DNA of 64,000 nucleotides from an uncultured Erysipelotrichaceae bacterium. GTDB taxonomy: Bacteria; Bacillota_I; Bacilli_A; Erysipelotrichales; Erysipelotrichaceae. A model generated the notes under the pieces. That model saw nothing but the letters and a program-made list of their open reading frames with translations. It did not search any database and was not told the origin of the DNA. Of this stretch, positions 43,313 through 51,093 are shown piece by piece. Where the stretch lies: NCBI GenBank assembly GCA_947385085.1, contig CANDJN010000005.1:1-64000 (forward strand). Reading direction: 5' to 3'. Position 1 is the stretch's first letter. The number at the start of each line of letters is the position of its first letter. Position numbers and translations under genes: made by a program.

Positions 43313-43324
43313 GAGGAAAAAAAC

Positions 43325-43801
43325 ATGAATGTATTTATTAAACCGATTAAGCCGGAAAAGGCTCCCAAAGCACTGGGACCTTATACACCGGCCGTAAAGC
43401 TGGGCGATTTTGTTTATTTAAGCGGACAGATTCCTTTGGATCCTGAAACCAATGAGGTAGTGGGAACGACAATTGAAGAACAGACGCATCAGGTCATGAA
43501 AAACATCAAGGCGGTATTGAATGAGATGGGCTTGGATTTCCGCCATATTATGAAGACAACGATTTTTGTGGCTGATATGAATGATTTTGCCAAGCTGAAT
43601 GAGGTATACGGTTCCTATTTGGAAGAGCCTTATCCGGCTCGCAGCTGTGTCGAGGTAGCGCGTTTGCCTAAGGACGTGAAGGTAGAAATCGAATGTATTG
43701 TCATCGATACGCTTGTTTATGAAGCACAGCTGGCGCAGCAAAGCAGCTGCGGCGGATGTAGCGGCTGCCAAGATGGCGGCTGTGAAGGCGGATGTGAATA
43801 A
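43325..43801 (+). CDS. ridA: RidA-family deaminase with a Cys/Gly-rich tail
   Basis: 158 aa. The first ~130 residues are a normal RidA/YjgF/TdcF domain (GPYTPAVKLGDFVYLSGQIP; catalytic-type Arg in YPARSCVEVARLPKDVKVEI). RidA hydrolyses reactive enamine/imine intermediates such as 2-aminoacrylate. The final 20 residues form a tail with five cysteines (142, 145, 148, 153, 157) spaced by glycines (CGGCSGC, CEGGC), absent from ordinary RidA and suggestive of metal binding. It may be translated with the CNNM gene 12 bp upstream (AGGAGG). Ends at a clear terminator. Confidence 0.92.
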   Translation: MNVFIKPIKPEKAPKALGPYTPAVKLGDFVYLSGQIPLDPETNEVVGTTIEEQTHQVMKNIKAVLNEMGLDFRHIMKTTIFVADMNDFAKLNEVYGSYLEEPYPARSCVEVARLPKDVKVEIECIVIDTLVYEAQLAQQSSCGGCSGCQDGGCEGGCE

Positions 43802-43810
43802 AAATTTATC

Positions 43811-43847
43811 GATCGTTCATAAGAGTGCTTGTGAATGATCTTTTTTT
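43811..43847 (+). terminator. terminator after ridA
   Basis: GATCGTTCA/TGAATGATC arms (43811-43819, 43832-43840) and a seven-T run. Confidence 0.85.
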
Positions 43848-43951
43848 ACAATCGTCATACTGTTGATTATAAAAAAATTATCCATGATTTGTTGATTATT
43901 TTGGAAATGATTTTCTCTTCGTGAACAATATATGCAAGGAGGAGATCAGAA

Positions 43952-44422
43952 ATGGTGTTATTGTACATAGAAGAGGATCAGGATCAGGTTATCGTTTATA
44001 ACGAACAGGCAAAACGCTTTGCCTTGCCAATGCGCTGTAATGATTATTTAAATTACTTGTGTGAATCTTTTGGCAGCAGCCTAAGCGGCAGGAGACAAGC
44101 CGCTTGTAAATTTCTGCGCATTCGCCAAAAAGCGCCAATTTATATCCGTGAGGGAATTTTGCTGTTTCAAAGTGTGGATGCCGCAACCTCGCATCGCATC
44201 TGGATTAATTATCACGGGGTCAAGCGAATTGTCAAAGAAGGCTATCAAACAAGATTTCTATTTATGGATCAAAGTGAATTATTGGCGGATATGGAATATC
44301 GCAGTGCACAGATGCAAATGCATCGCTGTGATCATTATGATTATACGCTGACGATCCGTTTTCAACAGGACAGTCTTGAGAATGGTGAATATGAATGGCT
44401 TCAGTCGATGATGCAGGGATAA
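43952..44422 (+). CDS. ComK-like competence transcription factor
   Basis: 156 aa. The central block GSSLSGRRQAACKFLRIRQK followed by APIYI and ILLFQSV, then HRIWINYHGVKRI, follows the pattern of ComK (GSS-x-x-GR near the middle, aromatic W-I-x-x-H further on). ComK activates DNA uptake genes by binding AT-boxes. It is shorter than Bacillus ComK (192 aa), mostly at the ends. A GGAGGAGA site precedes the ATG. Single gene. The assignment is by motif and length only, so some doubt remains. Confidence 0.7.
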   Translation: MVLLYIEEDQDQVIVYNEQAKRFALPMRCNDYLNYLCESFGSSLSGRRQAACKFLRIRQKAPIYIREGILLFQSVDAATSHRIWINYHGVKRIVKEGYQTRFLFMDQSELLADMEYRSAQMQMHRCDHYDYTLTIRFQQDSLENGEYEWLQSMMQG

Positions 44423-44464
44423 GAAACGCATACGGTTTAAAGGATTATGTGATTGTTTCCATAG

Positions 44465-44493
44465 TTGATAAAGAATGGCTTTTGCGCTATGAT
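44465..44493 (+). promoter_or_regulatory. promoter of the ToxN-like operon
   Basis: TTGATA (44465-44470), 17-bp spacer, TATGAT (44488-44493), about 57 bp before the 47-aa start codon. The short leader contains no tandem repeats of the kind that form a ToxI-type RNA antitoxin. Confidence 0.6.
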
Positions 44494-44549
44494 AAAAGGG
44501 TATGAAATCGAAAATTATTTTGTTTTTGAGAAACGGATGGTGAAGAGAT

Positions 44550-44693
44550 ATGCCGCAGTGGAGGAAGAATAAGTCACATCATAAAGCTACATGGAAGGAT
44601 AAGGCAATTATGTGGAGTGTCGTTATATTATTGGGACTGATTCATGCGTCAATTAAGGATTCACAAAGCGATGAGGAAAACAAGCTTTCATGA
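44550..44693 (+). CDS. 47-aa small protein upstream of the ToxN-like RNase
   Basis: Begins MPQWRKNKSHHKATWKD (very basic), followed by a hydrophobic stretch MWSVVILLGLIHASI (about residues 21-35) and an acidic end (SDEENKLS). It looks like a single-pass membrane miniprotein. GGTGAAGAG stands before the ATG. It ends 9 bp before the ToxN-like start. Position would suit an antitoxin, but no known family fits and the idea is untested. Confidence 0.5.
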   Translation: MPQWRKNKSHHKATWKDKAIMWSVVILLGLIHASIKDSQSDEENKLS

Positions 44694-44702
44694 GTATGGT
44701 CA

Positions 44703-45302
44703 ATGAATTTATATGATGTAGATGCACAATATTGCCGTTATCTGCGCCAATATGATAAAAATGTACCCTATAATGAGGGAAGCAAGAAACGCCCGTTTAT
44801 CGGTGTTGTGATAACGATTCATGCGGTGGATTTTTTTGCGCCATTGACATCGCCGAAACAAAAGCATGATCATATGCACAATCAAATGGATTTTATTAAA
44901 TTGGATCATGGACGTTTGGGCGCTATCAATTTAAACAATATGATTCCGGTCGCAAAAGAGCTGTTTCAGATCGTAAACTTGGAAGGGGATAAACAGGATT
45001 CGGGTGTCATATATGATTATAAGCAGCTATTGCGCCGCCAAAGCACTTGGTGTAATCTTCATCAAGTAATGATATTGAATGCAGCGACTAATTTATATAT
45101 GAGAATTACGATGAATCAGGCGCCGGCAGCGGTTCGGACGCGGTGCTGTGATTTTTATCACGATATGCTGATCATGAAGGAATATTGTAAACGAATGCAC
45201 TTTACCAACGAGAATTCTATTGTCAGGGATATCGAAGCACAGCTGGAGTGGCTTTCTTTATTGTCCTATCGTGCAGATCAATATCGCATTTACATGCGGT
45301 AA
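44703..45302 (+). CDS. ToxN/AbiQ-like endoribonuclease toxin
   Basis: 199 aa. It matches the ToxN/AbiQ family (type III toxin-antitoxin) over the N-terminal two thirds: YCRYLRQYDKNVPYNEG (about 10-26), FIGVVITIHAVDFFAPLTSP (32-51) with the active-site motif TSPK (49-52) and KH just after, then FIKLDHGRLGAINLNNMIPV (about 64-83). Known members cut their own repeat RNA antitoxin and cellular mRNAs. No repeat array was found upstream, so this is either an orphan, uses another antitoxin, or has changed role. The tail (about 150-199) is longer than in small ToxN proteins. AGTATGG is only a weak ribosome binding site. Confidence 0.8.
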   Translation: MNLYDVDAQYCRYLRQYDKNVPYNEGSKKRPFIGVVITIHAVDFFAPLTSPKQKHDHMHNQMDFIKLDHGRLGAINLNNMIPVAKELFQIVNLEGDKQDSGVIYDYKQLLRRQSTWCNLHQVMILNAATNLYMRITMNQAPAAVRTRCCDFYHDMLIMKEYCKRMHFTNENSIVRDIEAQLEWLSLLSYRADQYRIYMR

Positions 45303-45349
45303 GGAAACAATGCAAGACATTCGCATATGATGATGTTGGGAGGGAAACT

Positions 45350-47089
45350 ATGAAATATTTGGCGGTATTGTATGCGGATGAATCTATGAAAAAAAAGTGG
45401 GCGGAACAGAAAAATGATAACATGGAATGCGGCTCACATCTGTTTGAACATTTTAATAATGTGACTGTAGGTGACCGGCTGTATCAAGTTGCATTTGACG
45501 GTGAACTGTATAATGAAAAGGAACTGCGAAAATCCCTGCGCCATAAAGGTGTGGACGTGGATGCGTTGGACGTGAATGCATTATTGGTGAATGCATATCG
45601 CATTTGGGGCAAGAGCATGATGAATCATTTGCTGGGTGCCTTTGCCTTGATCATTCACGATGGAGAAAGTACCTTTATCGCTAAGGATCAGATGGGATTA
45701 AGACCGGTGTTTTATGCACAAACAAAGAATACGATTGTGATTGCCAATGCCATTGAGGACATATTGAATACCGGATGGATACATCCTGTTGTCAATCGCG
45801 ATTCGTTGCGTGAACTGTTTGCTTTAGGCCCCAGTATCAGTGAAGATCGTACGTTGTACGAGGGTATTCATGCCTTGCCTATGGGACATTATATGGTGAT
45901 TCGGGACGCTAAGATTACGGTTAAGAAATATTATGATCCGATCAGTAAACCGCATTTTGACACCTATGAGGATACGTTGGCGCATATTCGCTATTTGGTT
46001 GAGGATGCGATCAAGCGTCAGAGTGTAGGGTGTGAAGCGACCTTTTTATCGGGGGGACTGGATTCCAGTATTATCGCTGCCGTGATGGCAAAAGAAAAAC
46101 AGCCGTTATATACCTATAGTCTTGATTATGAAGGCAATACAGAGAACTTTAAGGGGAATATGTATCAGGTTTCCTTGGATCAGGAATTTATCGATACGAT
46201 GTGCAAGTCTACCGATAGTGAACATACAAAGTTTACGATTAGCCAAAGCGAACTCTGTGATGAATTACTGCCGGCTTTGGATGCTCGTCATCTACCGGGC
46301 ATGGCGGATGTTGACAGCGCATTGCTATGGTTATGTAAGCAAGTGAAAAACGATCGTGATGTGATCATGAGCGGGGAGTGCAGCGATGAGGTATTTGGCG
46401 GTTATCCGTGGTTCTATCGGGAAGAATTGGCACATTTGGATACATTTCCATGGCTGCGTTCGACCAAAGAGCGTAAAGCTTTATTGAATAAGTCACTGCA
46501 GGATTTAGATTTAGAAGGCTATTTGAATACTCAGTACCAAAACAGTATTCGCGATATTTCTTTTTTAGATGGTGATAGTGAGGAGGACCGCAGAGCCCGA
46601 ATTCATACCATTCTCTGTTTGCATTGGTTCATGCAGACACTGGTAACACGCCAAGTATGTATGGGTGATGCGGCCGGTGTTACGATTCGTGCTCCGTTTG
46701 CGGATGTACGTATTTTAGACTATGTTTATAACATTCCATGGGAGATGAAATTTGCCAATAATGAAGAAAAAGGCATCTTGCGTGAAGCATTTGCGGACTT
46801 ATTGCCGCAAAATGTAGCGCATCGCAAAAAGAATCCATTCCCGAAAACGCATAATCCAAAATATCGTGATTTGATAAAGGCGAAAATGACTGAGATTTAT
46901 CATGATCCAGATAGTATTCTTCATCAGCTGTTTGATGATGAAGCATTAAAGGCACTGATAGAAAGCGGTGGTTCTGCCTTTAGCTTACCATGGTACGGTC
47001 AGCTGATGAGCGGTCCGCAGCTATTGGCTTATCTATATCAAATTCATAGCTGGTTCAAGCAAACCAAGCCTAATTTACAGATGATGTAA
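45350..47089 (+). CDS. AsnB-like amidotransferase lacking the glutaminase cysteine
   Basis: 579 aa. The C-terminal synthetase domain is normal: PP-loop FLSGGLDSSIIAA (residues 232-244), MSGECSDEVFGGYPWF (about 342), and RHKKNPFP-like AHRKKNPFPKTH. The N-terminal domain keeps late Ntn-fold features (DGELYNEKELR, 50-60; LGAFALIIHDGESTFIAKDQ) but begins MKYLAVLYADESM: there is no Met-Cys start, no RGPD and no HRRL motif. It therefore cannot hydrolyse glutamine in the usual way and may use free ammonia or another amine, as beta-lactam synthetase does. ATG 45350 has GGGAGGG upstream; open frame before it carries no better start. It is 47 bp after the ToxN-like gene and probably in its operon. Confidence 0.88.
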   Translation: MKYLAVLYADESMKKKWAEQKNDNMECGSHLFEHFNNVTVGDRLYQVAFDGELYNEKELRKSLRHKGVDVDALDVNALLVNAYRIWGKSMMNHLLGAFALIIHDGESTFIAKDQMGLRPVFYAQTKNTIVIANAIEDILNTGWIHPVVNRDSLRELFALGPSISEDRTLYEGIHALPMGHYMVIRDAKITVKKYYDPISKPHFDTYEDTLAHIRYLVEDAIKRQSVGCEATFLSGGLDSSIIAAVMAKEKQPLYTYSLDYEGNTENFKGNMYQVSLDQEFIDTMCKSTDSEHTKFTISQSELCDELLPALDARHLPGMADVDSALLWLCKQVKNDRDVIMSGECSDEVFGGYPWFYREELAHLDTFPWLRSTKERKALLNKSLQDLDLEGYLNTQYQNSIRDISFLDGDSEEDRRARIHTILCLHWFMQTLVTRQVCMGDAAGVTIRAPFADVRILDYVYNIPWEMKFANNEEKGILREAFADLLPQNVAHRKKNPFPKTHNPKYRDLIKAKMTEIYHDPDSILHQLFDDEALKALIESGGSAFSLPWYGQLMSGPQLLAYLYQIHSWFKQTKPNLQMM

Positions 47090-47169
47090 GTCTTTAAATA
47101 TAAATTATTTAATATGAAACTTCTGCTATAATCATTTTGTTCATTTCATGATTAATTGAAAACATTCCG

Positions 47170-47200
47170 GCTCAATGGTCTATTTACCGTTGAGCTTTTT
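47170..47200 (+). terminator. terminator after the AsnB-like gene
   Basis: GCTCAATGGT/ACCGTTGAGC arms (47170-47179, 47186-47195) with one G-T pair, followed by TTTTT. Confidence 0.85.
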
Positions 47201-47256
47201 AAATAAATTTCATAGAATGTTAGCCTGTACATTTGGAAGACAATAGAAGGAGATTA

Positions 47257-47291
47257 TTGACATACAATATTATACGCTGTATAATATTGTA
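47257..47291 (+). promoter_or_regulatory. promoter embedded in a 13-3-13 palindrome (PadR operator)
   Basis: TTGACA (47257-47262), 17-bp spacer, TATAAT (47280-47285). A perfect inverted repeat with 13-bp arms (47263-47275 and 47279-47291; TACAATATTATAC in the left arm) fills the spacer and -10 box, so a bound dimer would block RNA polymerase. The first gene downstream is a PadR regulator, the likely binder. Confidence 0.8.
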
Positions 47292-47307
47292 GAAGGAAGG
47301 TGGTTTA

Positions 47308-47634
47308 ATGGCGTTTTCATTAAGTGCTTCCATGCTGGATGCCTGTGTATTGGCGGTCTTATTAGACGAACCGGCATATGGTTATAAATTAACGCAGGAG
47401 GTTAAAAATGTTTTGCAGGTTTCGGAATCCACACTGTACCCGGTGCTGCGCCGTTTAACGCGCGAAGGGTTTCTGTCAACATATGACGAGGAACACATGG
47501 GACGCAATCGCCGTTACTATCAATTAACGCAAAAAGGGGAAGAACAATATGTGTGTTATGTGAAGGAATGGGAAGAATTTCGTAATCGCATGGATCAAAT
47601 GCTGATAAAGAGAGGGAATGACAATGAATCGTGA
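47308..47634 (+). CDS. PadR-family transcriptional regulator
   Basis: 108 aa. Compact PadR wing-helix: MLDACVLAVLLDEPAYGYKL, SESTLYPVLRRLTREGFLS, then the wing RRYYQLTQKGEEQY. It most likely represses its own operon through the palindrome at 47263-47291. GAAGGAAGGTGG precedes the ATG. Its end overlaps the HAAS-domain gene, the usual PadR-DUF1700-DUF4097 order of Bacillota envelope-stress-like operons. Confidence 0.93.
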   Translation: MAFSLSASMLDACVLAVLLDEPAYGYKLTQEVKNVLQVSESTLYPVLRRLTREGFLSTYDEEHMGRNRRYYQLTQKGEEQYVCYVKEWEEFRNRMDQMLIKRGNDNES

Positions 47635-48226
47635 GGAATATTTGAACGAACTAAAAAAGCGGATGAATGGCTTAAGTGAAACAGAAATTGCGGATGCTGT
47701 TGCCTATTGTGAGGAATATTTTGATGAAGCGATGGATGATGAAAGAGCCATGGAGGATTTGGGAGCACCGGCTAAATTTGCGGCGCAGTGTAAAGCGGAA
47801 TCCGTAATACGGCAGACAAATGAGGAATCAGTTGATCACAAGCCGCGGTCCATGATAAAGGCGATTGTAATGATTATGTCGGGTATCTTTGCTTTGCCGA
47901 TTGCAGTGCCGCTGTTGCTGGTAGCTTTTCTGTTAGTGCTTATATTTTTTATCCTGTTTTTTGTTTTGATTCTTACCGGAGTGATGGCGATTGCGGCATG
48001 CGGTTATGCCGTTATCATTTCAGTGGTGGGGGGATTATTTTCAGCACAGGGAATCGGTGATATTTTATGCAGTATTGGCGCAGCGCTAGTATTTTTGGGC
48101 GTGGGCATTATGGTTGTATTGATCACTCAGCTCATGATAAAAAAGCTACTGCCATACGTTGTACAGCGTTTGTCGCAATTTTATCATCGTCATAAAGAAG
48201 GAGGCAATCAGTATGAGTGCGAATAG
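47624..48226 (+). CDS. HAAS/DUF1700 membrane protein
   Basis: 200 aa. N-terminal HAAS (DUF1700) domain: REEYLNELKKRMNGLSETEI and YCEEYFDEAMDDERAMEDLG (residues about 3-55). The C-terminal half has three or four membrane segments (SGIFALPIAVPLLLVAFLLV, VLILTGVMAIAACGYAVI, and one ending IMVVLITQLMI). The ATG at 47624 has AGAGGG eight bases upstream. Partner of PadR and DUF4097; thought to sit in the membrane as a sensor or adaptor, but its role is not established. Confidence 0.9.
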   Translation: MNREEYLNELKKRMNGLSETEIADAVAYCEEYFDEAMDDERAMEDLGAPAKFAAQCKAESVIRQTNEESVDHKPRSMIKAIVMIMSGIFALPIAVPLLLVAFLLVLIFFILFFVLILTGVMAIAACGYAVIISVVGGLFSAQGIGDILCSIGAALVFLGVGIMVVLITQLMIKKLLPYVVQRLSQFYHRHKEGGNQYECE

Positions 48227-49010
48227 ATTATGGATGCGTATCGCCTTGTTAAGCGTATTGGCCGGAGCCGTATTGATTGGTATCGGCATCGGAGTAGGGG
48301 GCACTTATCATGATGGCTATGGCATCCATCTCGGTATGGACAACGAAAATGATTTTTACAAGATCGATTTGGAGGAGTTTCACGAATTGGACGTGGATCT
48401 TGAATATGGCGATTTCACTATCCAACTGGGAGAGGATTGGAAAATTGAGATAGAAAACTTGCCCGAGGATCAGTTTAATGCTGATTTGAATGATGGCAAA
48501 TTAACGATAAAAACAGATTATGATTCTGAATTTGCGCTGTTCCATTGGGAAATTATGTCCTCATCACCGACGATTACCTTAACGGTACCGCAATCCCATG
48601 ACTTAAAAAAGGTCACAATTCAATCGGCAATGGGGGATGTCAAGCTGGAGGATATCAAGGCGGATCAAGTGGAAGTGGAACAAGCCATGGGCGATATTCA
48701 ATTATCAGATGTATGGGCAGATTCTATTACCCTGGATCAATCAATGGGAGATGTTGCTTATGATGGAAAGCATCCCGGCAATATGAAAATCAACAATTCG
48801 ATGGGAAATATTGAGGTGAGCATCGAAGATGATGAAGACCAGTATCGTTACGAGTGTACAACCGCGATGGGCTCCATCAAAGCATCGGGTCATAAGGAAA
48901 ACGGAGCCTCTGTCCAAGTTAAGTCCGGTTCTGCAAGTGCGCCATTTCATCTGGATTTAGAAAATGATATGGGTGACATTGAATTGGAGTTTGAAGATGA
49001 TTGGGATTGA
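48213..49010 (+). CDS. DUF4097 beta-repeat envelope protein
   Basis: 265 aa. An N-terminal signal anchor (MRIALLSVLAGAVLIGIGIG, about 8-27) is followed by an outward-facing DUF4097 domain built of beta-strand repeats. Six short units share the pattern x-M-G-(D/N/S)-I/V: SAMGDVKLEDI, QAMGDIQLSDV, QSMGDVAYDGK, NSMGNIEVSIE, TAMGSIKASGH and NDMGDIELEFE, spaced 19-32 residues, as in a right-handed beta-solenoid. It is very acidic. AAGGAGG within the preceding gene's end sets the start at 48213. Co-translated with HAAS before it and the isoprenoid-synthase-like gene after it. Confidence 0.88.
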   Translation: MSANRLWMRIALLSVLAGAVLIGIGIGVGGTYHDGYGIHLGMDNENDFYKIDLEEFHELDVDLEYGDFTIQLGEDWKIEIENLPEDQFNADLNDGKLTIKTDYDSEFALFHWEIMSSSPTITLTVPQSHDLKKVTIQSAMGDVKLEDIKADQVEVEQAMGDIQLSDVWADSITLDQSMGDVAYDGKHPGNMKINNSMGNIEVSIEDDEDQYRYECTTAMGSIKASGHKENGASVQVKSGSASAPFHLDLENDMGDIELEFEDDWD

Positions 49011-50211
49011 TCTGCTTTATGTCAAGGGAATTGAAGAATGGAAACAAAGCGCTCAATGTTTTGACTTGACAAGATGGACGATTTCTAATGAACAGCGTCA
49101 TTCCATGGAAGTCTTACTGGATCAGCGTATGACTAAGCTCGGGGCGTTTTGGCAGGCCTTTCCCGATCAGCCGCGAGCCCAGAAGCGATGGCGTAAAAAA
49201 GGTTTGACTACCATGGATCAATGGATAAAGGAAACGGATTTACCGCTGTTTGATGAAATGAATCAAGAGGTAGCGGAATTGTTTCGTGAGATCACCTTCT
49301 CATTCTTACGTGATGTACGAAGCTTTGATCGCAAACTATCGATGGCAGATGCGATGCAGGCGCTGCGCAATGTCTGGATCATTGCGATACTACAGTGCTT
49401 GTTTGAAAAAAAGGTCGGTTATCATCAGGCGATGTTTGCCTATAGTATGCTATATCCGTATACGGATAATTTCCTTGATGATGAGTTACGCTCTCTTTCA
49501 GAAAAGCAGGCATTTAATAAATGGCTGAATGCACGATTACATGGAGTAATCTCACAGCCTCACAACGATCATGAACAAAAAATTGACCGGCTGGTGGAAA
49601 TGATCGAGGAACAGTTTCCCCGAACGGTTTACCCCCAGGTCTATGAATCGTTATATGCCATTCAAAATGCGCAGATGGATTCCTTGCGCCAACAGGATGG
49701 GGAGAGATTACTGAGTGATGAGGAGCTGCTGGCAATCTCTTATCATAAGGGCGGTACCTCGGTGATTGTGGATGGTGCTTTGATCGATGGCTCACTCAAT
49801 GAGCAAGAACTTGCGTTTTGTATGCGCTATGGTTTTATGCTACAACTGGGCGATGATCTTCAGGATGCGTATATTGATCGTATACATCATCATCAAACTA
49901 TAGTTTCAATGTATCCCAAGGGTTGTTACGATCCCCTAGTGCGTAAGCTGCTTCAATATGTCGACGATATCTGCACTGATTTTAACAGTGCAAATCGCTC
50001 CTTGATTGACTTTGTGGCGCAAAACTGCCGGTTTTTGATTTTTGCATCACTCTTTCAAAAAAATGCCGTTACCATTTCTGATTCACTGCGTAAGGAAGCG
50101 CTTGCGTGTCTTCCGGTTTCCTTAGCTTTTATCCATGATAAAAAAGAGGATTGGTCATTTTTTGAATGTGAAGAAGATAGTTGGAAGCGTTTGGATGTGC
50201 TGCTTCAGTAG
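48997..50211 (+). CDS. isoprenoid-synthase-like protein ending the PadR operon
   Basis: 404 aa, predominantly alpha-helical. It carries two Asp-rich motifs spaced as in class I isoprenoid synthases: YPYTDNFLDDELRSL (DNFLDD at 157-162) and FMLQLGDDLQDAYIDR (GDDLQD at 285-290), with a possible diphosphate-binding SYHKGGTSVIVDG (248-260) between them. The motifs could bind Mg2+ and a prenyl diphosphate, so it may be a terpene or prenyl synthase, but the rest does not match a family I can name and it has an unusual ~80-residue N-terminal extension. ATG 48997 lies inside the end of the DUF4097 gene (14-bp overlap), so it belongs to the operon. Confidence 0.65.
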   Translation: MIGIDLLYVKGIEEWKQSAQCFDLTRWTISNEQRHSMEVLLDQRMTKLGAFWQAFPDQPRAQKRWRKKGLTTMDQWIKETDLPLFDEMNQEVAELFREITFSFLRDVRSFDRKLSMADAMQALRNVWIIAILQCLFEKKVGYHQAMFAYSMLYPYTDNFLDDELRSLSEKQAFNKWLNARLHGVISQPHNDHEQKIDRLVEMIEEQFPRTVYPQVYESLYAIQNAQMDSLRQQDGERLLSDEELLAISYHKGGTSVIVDGALIDGSLNEQELAFCMRYGFMLQLGDDLQDAYIDRIHHHQTIVSMYPKGCYDPLVRKLLQYVDDICTDFNSANRSLIDFVAQNCRFLIFASLFQKNAVTISDSLRKEALACLPVSLAFIHDKKEDWSFFECEEDSWKRLDVLLQ

Positions 50212-50234
50212 CCGTGCTTTTTATGCGGAAATAC

Positions 50235-50402
50235 TTGACGGAAGAAGGCTTTCGTGTTAGTATATCCATGATAAAAAGCAGCAAATACTTATGATTTCAC
50301 TGATCTGGAATTGTAATTAGATGTTCAATGTATCAAAGTCCAGAAAGGTGAATTTTTTATACATTGAAGGCTTCTTATTAAAATTTATAGGAGGTATTCA
50401 AA
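50235..50402 (+). promoter_or_regulatory. promoter and long leader of the cold-shock gene
   Basis: TTGACG (50235-50240), 17-bp spacer, TAGTAT (50258-50263) give a transcript with roughly 130 nt before the ATG. Long leaders that refold with temperature are typical of cspA-type genes. AGGAGG lies at 50391-50396. Confidence 0.6.
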
Positions 50403-50606
50403 ATGAGTACAGGAAAAGTAAAATGGTTTAACGCGGACAAAGGATATGGCTTCATTACCGGCGAAGACGGTAAAGACATTTTCGTACATTACAGCGCGAT
50501 TCAGTGTGACGGTTTCCGCACCTTGGAAGAAGGACAAAGCGTTTCCTACGAGGTAGTGGAAGGTGATCGCGGTGAACAGGCTGCGAATGTTACGGTAAAC
50601 GCTTAA
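50403..50606 (+). CDS. csp: cold-shock protein, CspA family
   Basis: 67 aa single cold-shock domain. Both RNA-binding motifs are intact: RNP1 KGYGFIT (about 15-21) and RNP2 DIFVHYS (about 28-34). It binds single-stranded RNA/DNA and melts mRNA structure. Very strong TAGGAGG, single gene, own terminator. Confidence 0.97.
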   Translation: MSTGKVKWFNADKGYGFITGEDGKDIFVHYSAIQCDGFRTLEEGQSVSYEVVEGDRGEQAANVTVNA

Positions 50607-50620
50607 GCAACCTTGCAAAG

Positions 50621-50653
50621 ACGGTTATGAAAATGACCGTTTTTTTTTTTTTT
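50621..50653 (+). terminator. terminator after csp
   Basis: ACGGTTAT/ATGACCGT hairpin with a GAAA-type loop, followed by a run of more than ten T. Confidence 0.9.
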
Positions 50654-51093
50654 GTTTGTAAACGTATGGTAAAATATGTACCCCTTAAAATAGCTAATCC
50701 ATTTAAGAGTATGTACAAACTTTTGAAGTGTTTTATGAGATGGGAACGATCAGGAAAGCTTGGCGATTCTGAATATTTCTCACCATTTCAAGGCATAAAT
50801 TAAAATCATAATAGCAGGCTTGCATTAAGCTAAAATGCGATGATAAAGAAACCACTACATGTGTCTCAGGGAATTTTGTTAAACGAAAATATTTAGATTT
50901 ATGATTCAATAAGAATGATAATTATAATAAATTATTATGCGAATTGAGATGATATTTTTTAGTTTGCTGTATATCGTAACATTTCCTTTGGAACCAAAAT
51001 GTTGTTGTGCCCGACAGTAGGAATCTACTTAAAAATATGGTAAAATTTTTGTGTTCAATACGCTTTCAATAACAGTGGGAAAGGAAAAATGCT
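50654..51093. other. gene-free AT-rich stretch
   Basis: About 440 bp without a supportable frame. It presumably contains the promoter of the SWIM gene; GGGAAAGGAAAAA at its end serves as the ribosome binding site. An AT-rich GATAATTATAATAAATTATT region near 50917-50937 only loosely resembles a Fur box. No RNA gene was recognised. Confidence 0.4.

Noticed and set aside
44423..44703. Tandem repeats forming a ToxI-type RNA antitoxin
   Set aside because: I read the whole stretch and found no repeated ~20-40-nt unit; only a promoter and a 47-aa frame.
50912..50940. A Fur-box-like AT-rich palindrome before the SWIM gene
   Set aside because: Only a loose match in very AT-rich DNA, and the gene downstream has no link to iron.
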